A stretch of DNA of 7,567 nt from Halomonas halophila (lineage in GTDB: Bacteria > Pseudomonadota > Gammaproteobacteria > Pseudomonadales > Halomonadaceae): contig DJIP01000023.1 in NCBI GenBank assembly GCA_002433675.1, positions 1-7,567 on the forward strand, read 5' to 3'. The notes under the pieces were generated by a model that was not told where the DNA came from, ran no database searches, and saw only the letters and a list, made by a program, of their open reading frames with translations. Shown piece by piece: positions 6,741-7,567 of this stretch. Every line of letters starts with the position of its first letter. The first letter of the stretch is position 1. Made by a program: the position numbers and the translations under genes.

Positions 6741-6853
6741 TGTGTTGTGGCGCCGCCAGCGTTGGCCCAGCGGATTCTCCCCCAACTTGACCCCTTCCCC
6801 GCAACTCGCCATGGTAGTTGAGGATTTCACAATAACGTCAACTGGGGAAAATC

Positions 6854-7567
6854 ATGAAAACCGCCCTTACTTCTGCCGCTCTGACCTCCGCCCTGCTCAC
6901 CTTCGGTGTCATCGGCAGCGCCCAGGCCGAGACCCTGAACGTGGCCACCGACCCGAGCTTCGTGCCGTTCGAGATGATGGACCAGGAATCCGGCGAAATG
7001 GTCGGCTTTGACATGGACATCATTGCCGAGCTGGCCGAGCGTGCCGGTTTCGACTACGAACTGCGCACCATGGACTTCAACGGCATCATCCCCGCCGTCC
7101 AGACCGGTAACGTCGACATCGCCATCGCCGGCATCACCATCACCGACGAACGCGCCGAGATCGTCGACTTCTCCGACCCCTACTACGACAGCGGTCTGAA
7201 GATCCTGGTCAACGCCGACGAGGAAGGCGTCAGCGAGATCGATGACCTGTCCGGTATGCGTATCGGCACCAAGATCGGCTCCACTAGCTATGACTTCCTC
7301 CAGGAAAACCTGGGCGAGGACGCCGAGATCACCCCCTATCCGGGCACCAGCGACATGTACATGGCCCTGCTCGGCGGCAGCGTCGATGCTGCCTTCTACG
7401 ACGCCCCCAACGTCGGCTACTTCTCCCAGACCCGCGGCGAAGGCAAGGTCAAGGTCGTTGGTCCGCTGTATGAAGGCCAGCAGTACGGCATTGTCTTCGT
7501 CAAGGACAGCGAGTGGGTAGAGCCGGTCAACGAGGCCCTGGCCGCGATGAAGGAAGACGGCACCTAC
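6854..7567 (+). CDS. Periplasmic glutamine/polar amino acid ABC-transporter binding protein, 3' end missing
   Basis: The frame opens at ATG 6854 after GGGGA and stays open for 238 codons to the window edge. The first 25 residues form a classical Sec signal peptide (Lys2, hydrophobic core, cleavage after AQA at Ala25), and Glu26 follows rather than Cys, so the product is soluble and periplasmic, not a lipoprotein. The mature part is an SBP_bac_3 (family 3) protein like GlnH or HisJ: GFDMDI (51-56), GITITDERAEIVDFS (93-107) with the ligand carboxylate-binding Arg100, the GTKIGSTS hinge-lobe segment (138-145), and Asp183 in FYDAPN, which contacts the ligand amino group. The family is usually about 245-260 residues, so only the last helix is missing. 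The surface is rich in Asp and Glu, as in halophiles. Permease and ATPase genes are expected just beyond the edge. The ligand is probably glutamine or another polar amino acid; I see no convincing promoter. Confidence 0.92.
   Translation, partial: MKTALTSAALTSALLTFGVIGSAQAETLNVATDPSFVPFEMMDQESGEMVGFDMDIIAELAERAGFDYELRTMDFNGIIPAVQTGNVDIAIAGITITDERAEIVDFSDPYYDSGLKILVNADEEGVSEIDDLSGMRIGTKIGSTSYDFLQENLGEDAEITPYPGTSDMYMALLGGSVDAAFYDAPNVGYFSQTRGEGKVKVVGPLYEGQQYGIVFVKDSEWVEPVNEALAAMKEDGTY

Noticed and set aside
6787..6815. TTGACC upstream of the binding-protein gene as a -35 element
   Set aside because: No acceptable -10 hexamer at 16-18 bases spacing, and no sigma-54 (TGGCAC/TTGCA-type) pair was found either.

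Overview
The window is ordinary chromosome from a GC-rich gammaproteobacterium. Protein sequences and gene order (hemL/thiD, hemJ, argC, erpA) resemble Halomonas and its relatives or pseudomonads. The excess of Asp and Glu in the periplasmic binding protein and in ErpA fits a moderate halophile such as Halomonadaceae, but that assignment is inference. I see no mobile element, CRISPR array, tRNA, rRNA or phage gene.

Left arm, minus strand (4811 down to 1): a tightly packed series read right to left. It starts with a CLC-type chloride channel/antiporter carrying a C-terminal CBS region. Nine bases later comes hemJ (protoporphyrinogen IX oxidase), and thiD (hydroxymethylpyrimidine/HMP-P kinase) overlaps the end of hemJ. 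After a 174-base leader comes hemL (glutamate-1-semialdehyde aminomutase), then the first 23 codons of an unidentified gene that leaves the window. Two of these genes serve tetrapyrrole synthesis, one early (hemL) and one late (hemJ). thiD serves thiamine synthesis.

Centre: a 263-base divergent intergenic region (4812-5074) separates clc from argC, with -10-like hexamers for both directions overlapping at 4901-4907. Right arm, plus strand: argC (arginine synthesis) starts at GTG and ends at a strong GC hairpin terminator. erpA (iron-sulfur carrier) follows with its own promoter and a long imperfect dyad in its leader, and ends before a second terminator. The start of a glutamine/polar amino acid ABC-transporter binding protein runs off the right edge.

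I found no convincing undescribed system. The items most worth a second look are a CLC protein whose selectivity-filter motifs depart from the canonical ones, a dyad placed immediately after the erpA promoter, and two perfect 9-base DnaA-box matches. One DnaA match lies in the hemL leader and one over the hemJ start.
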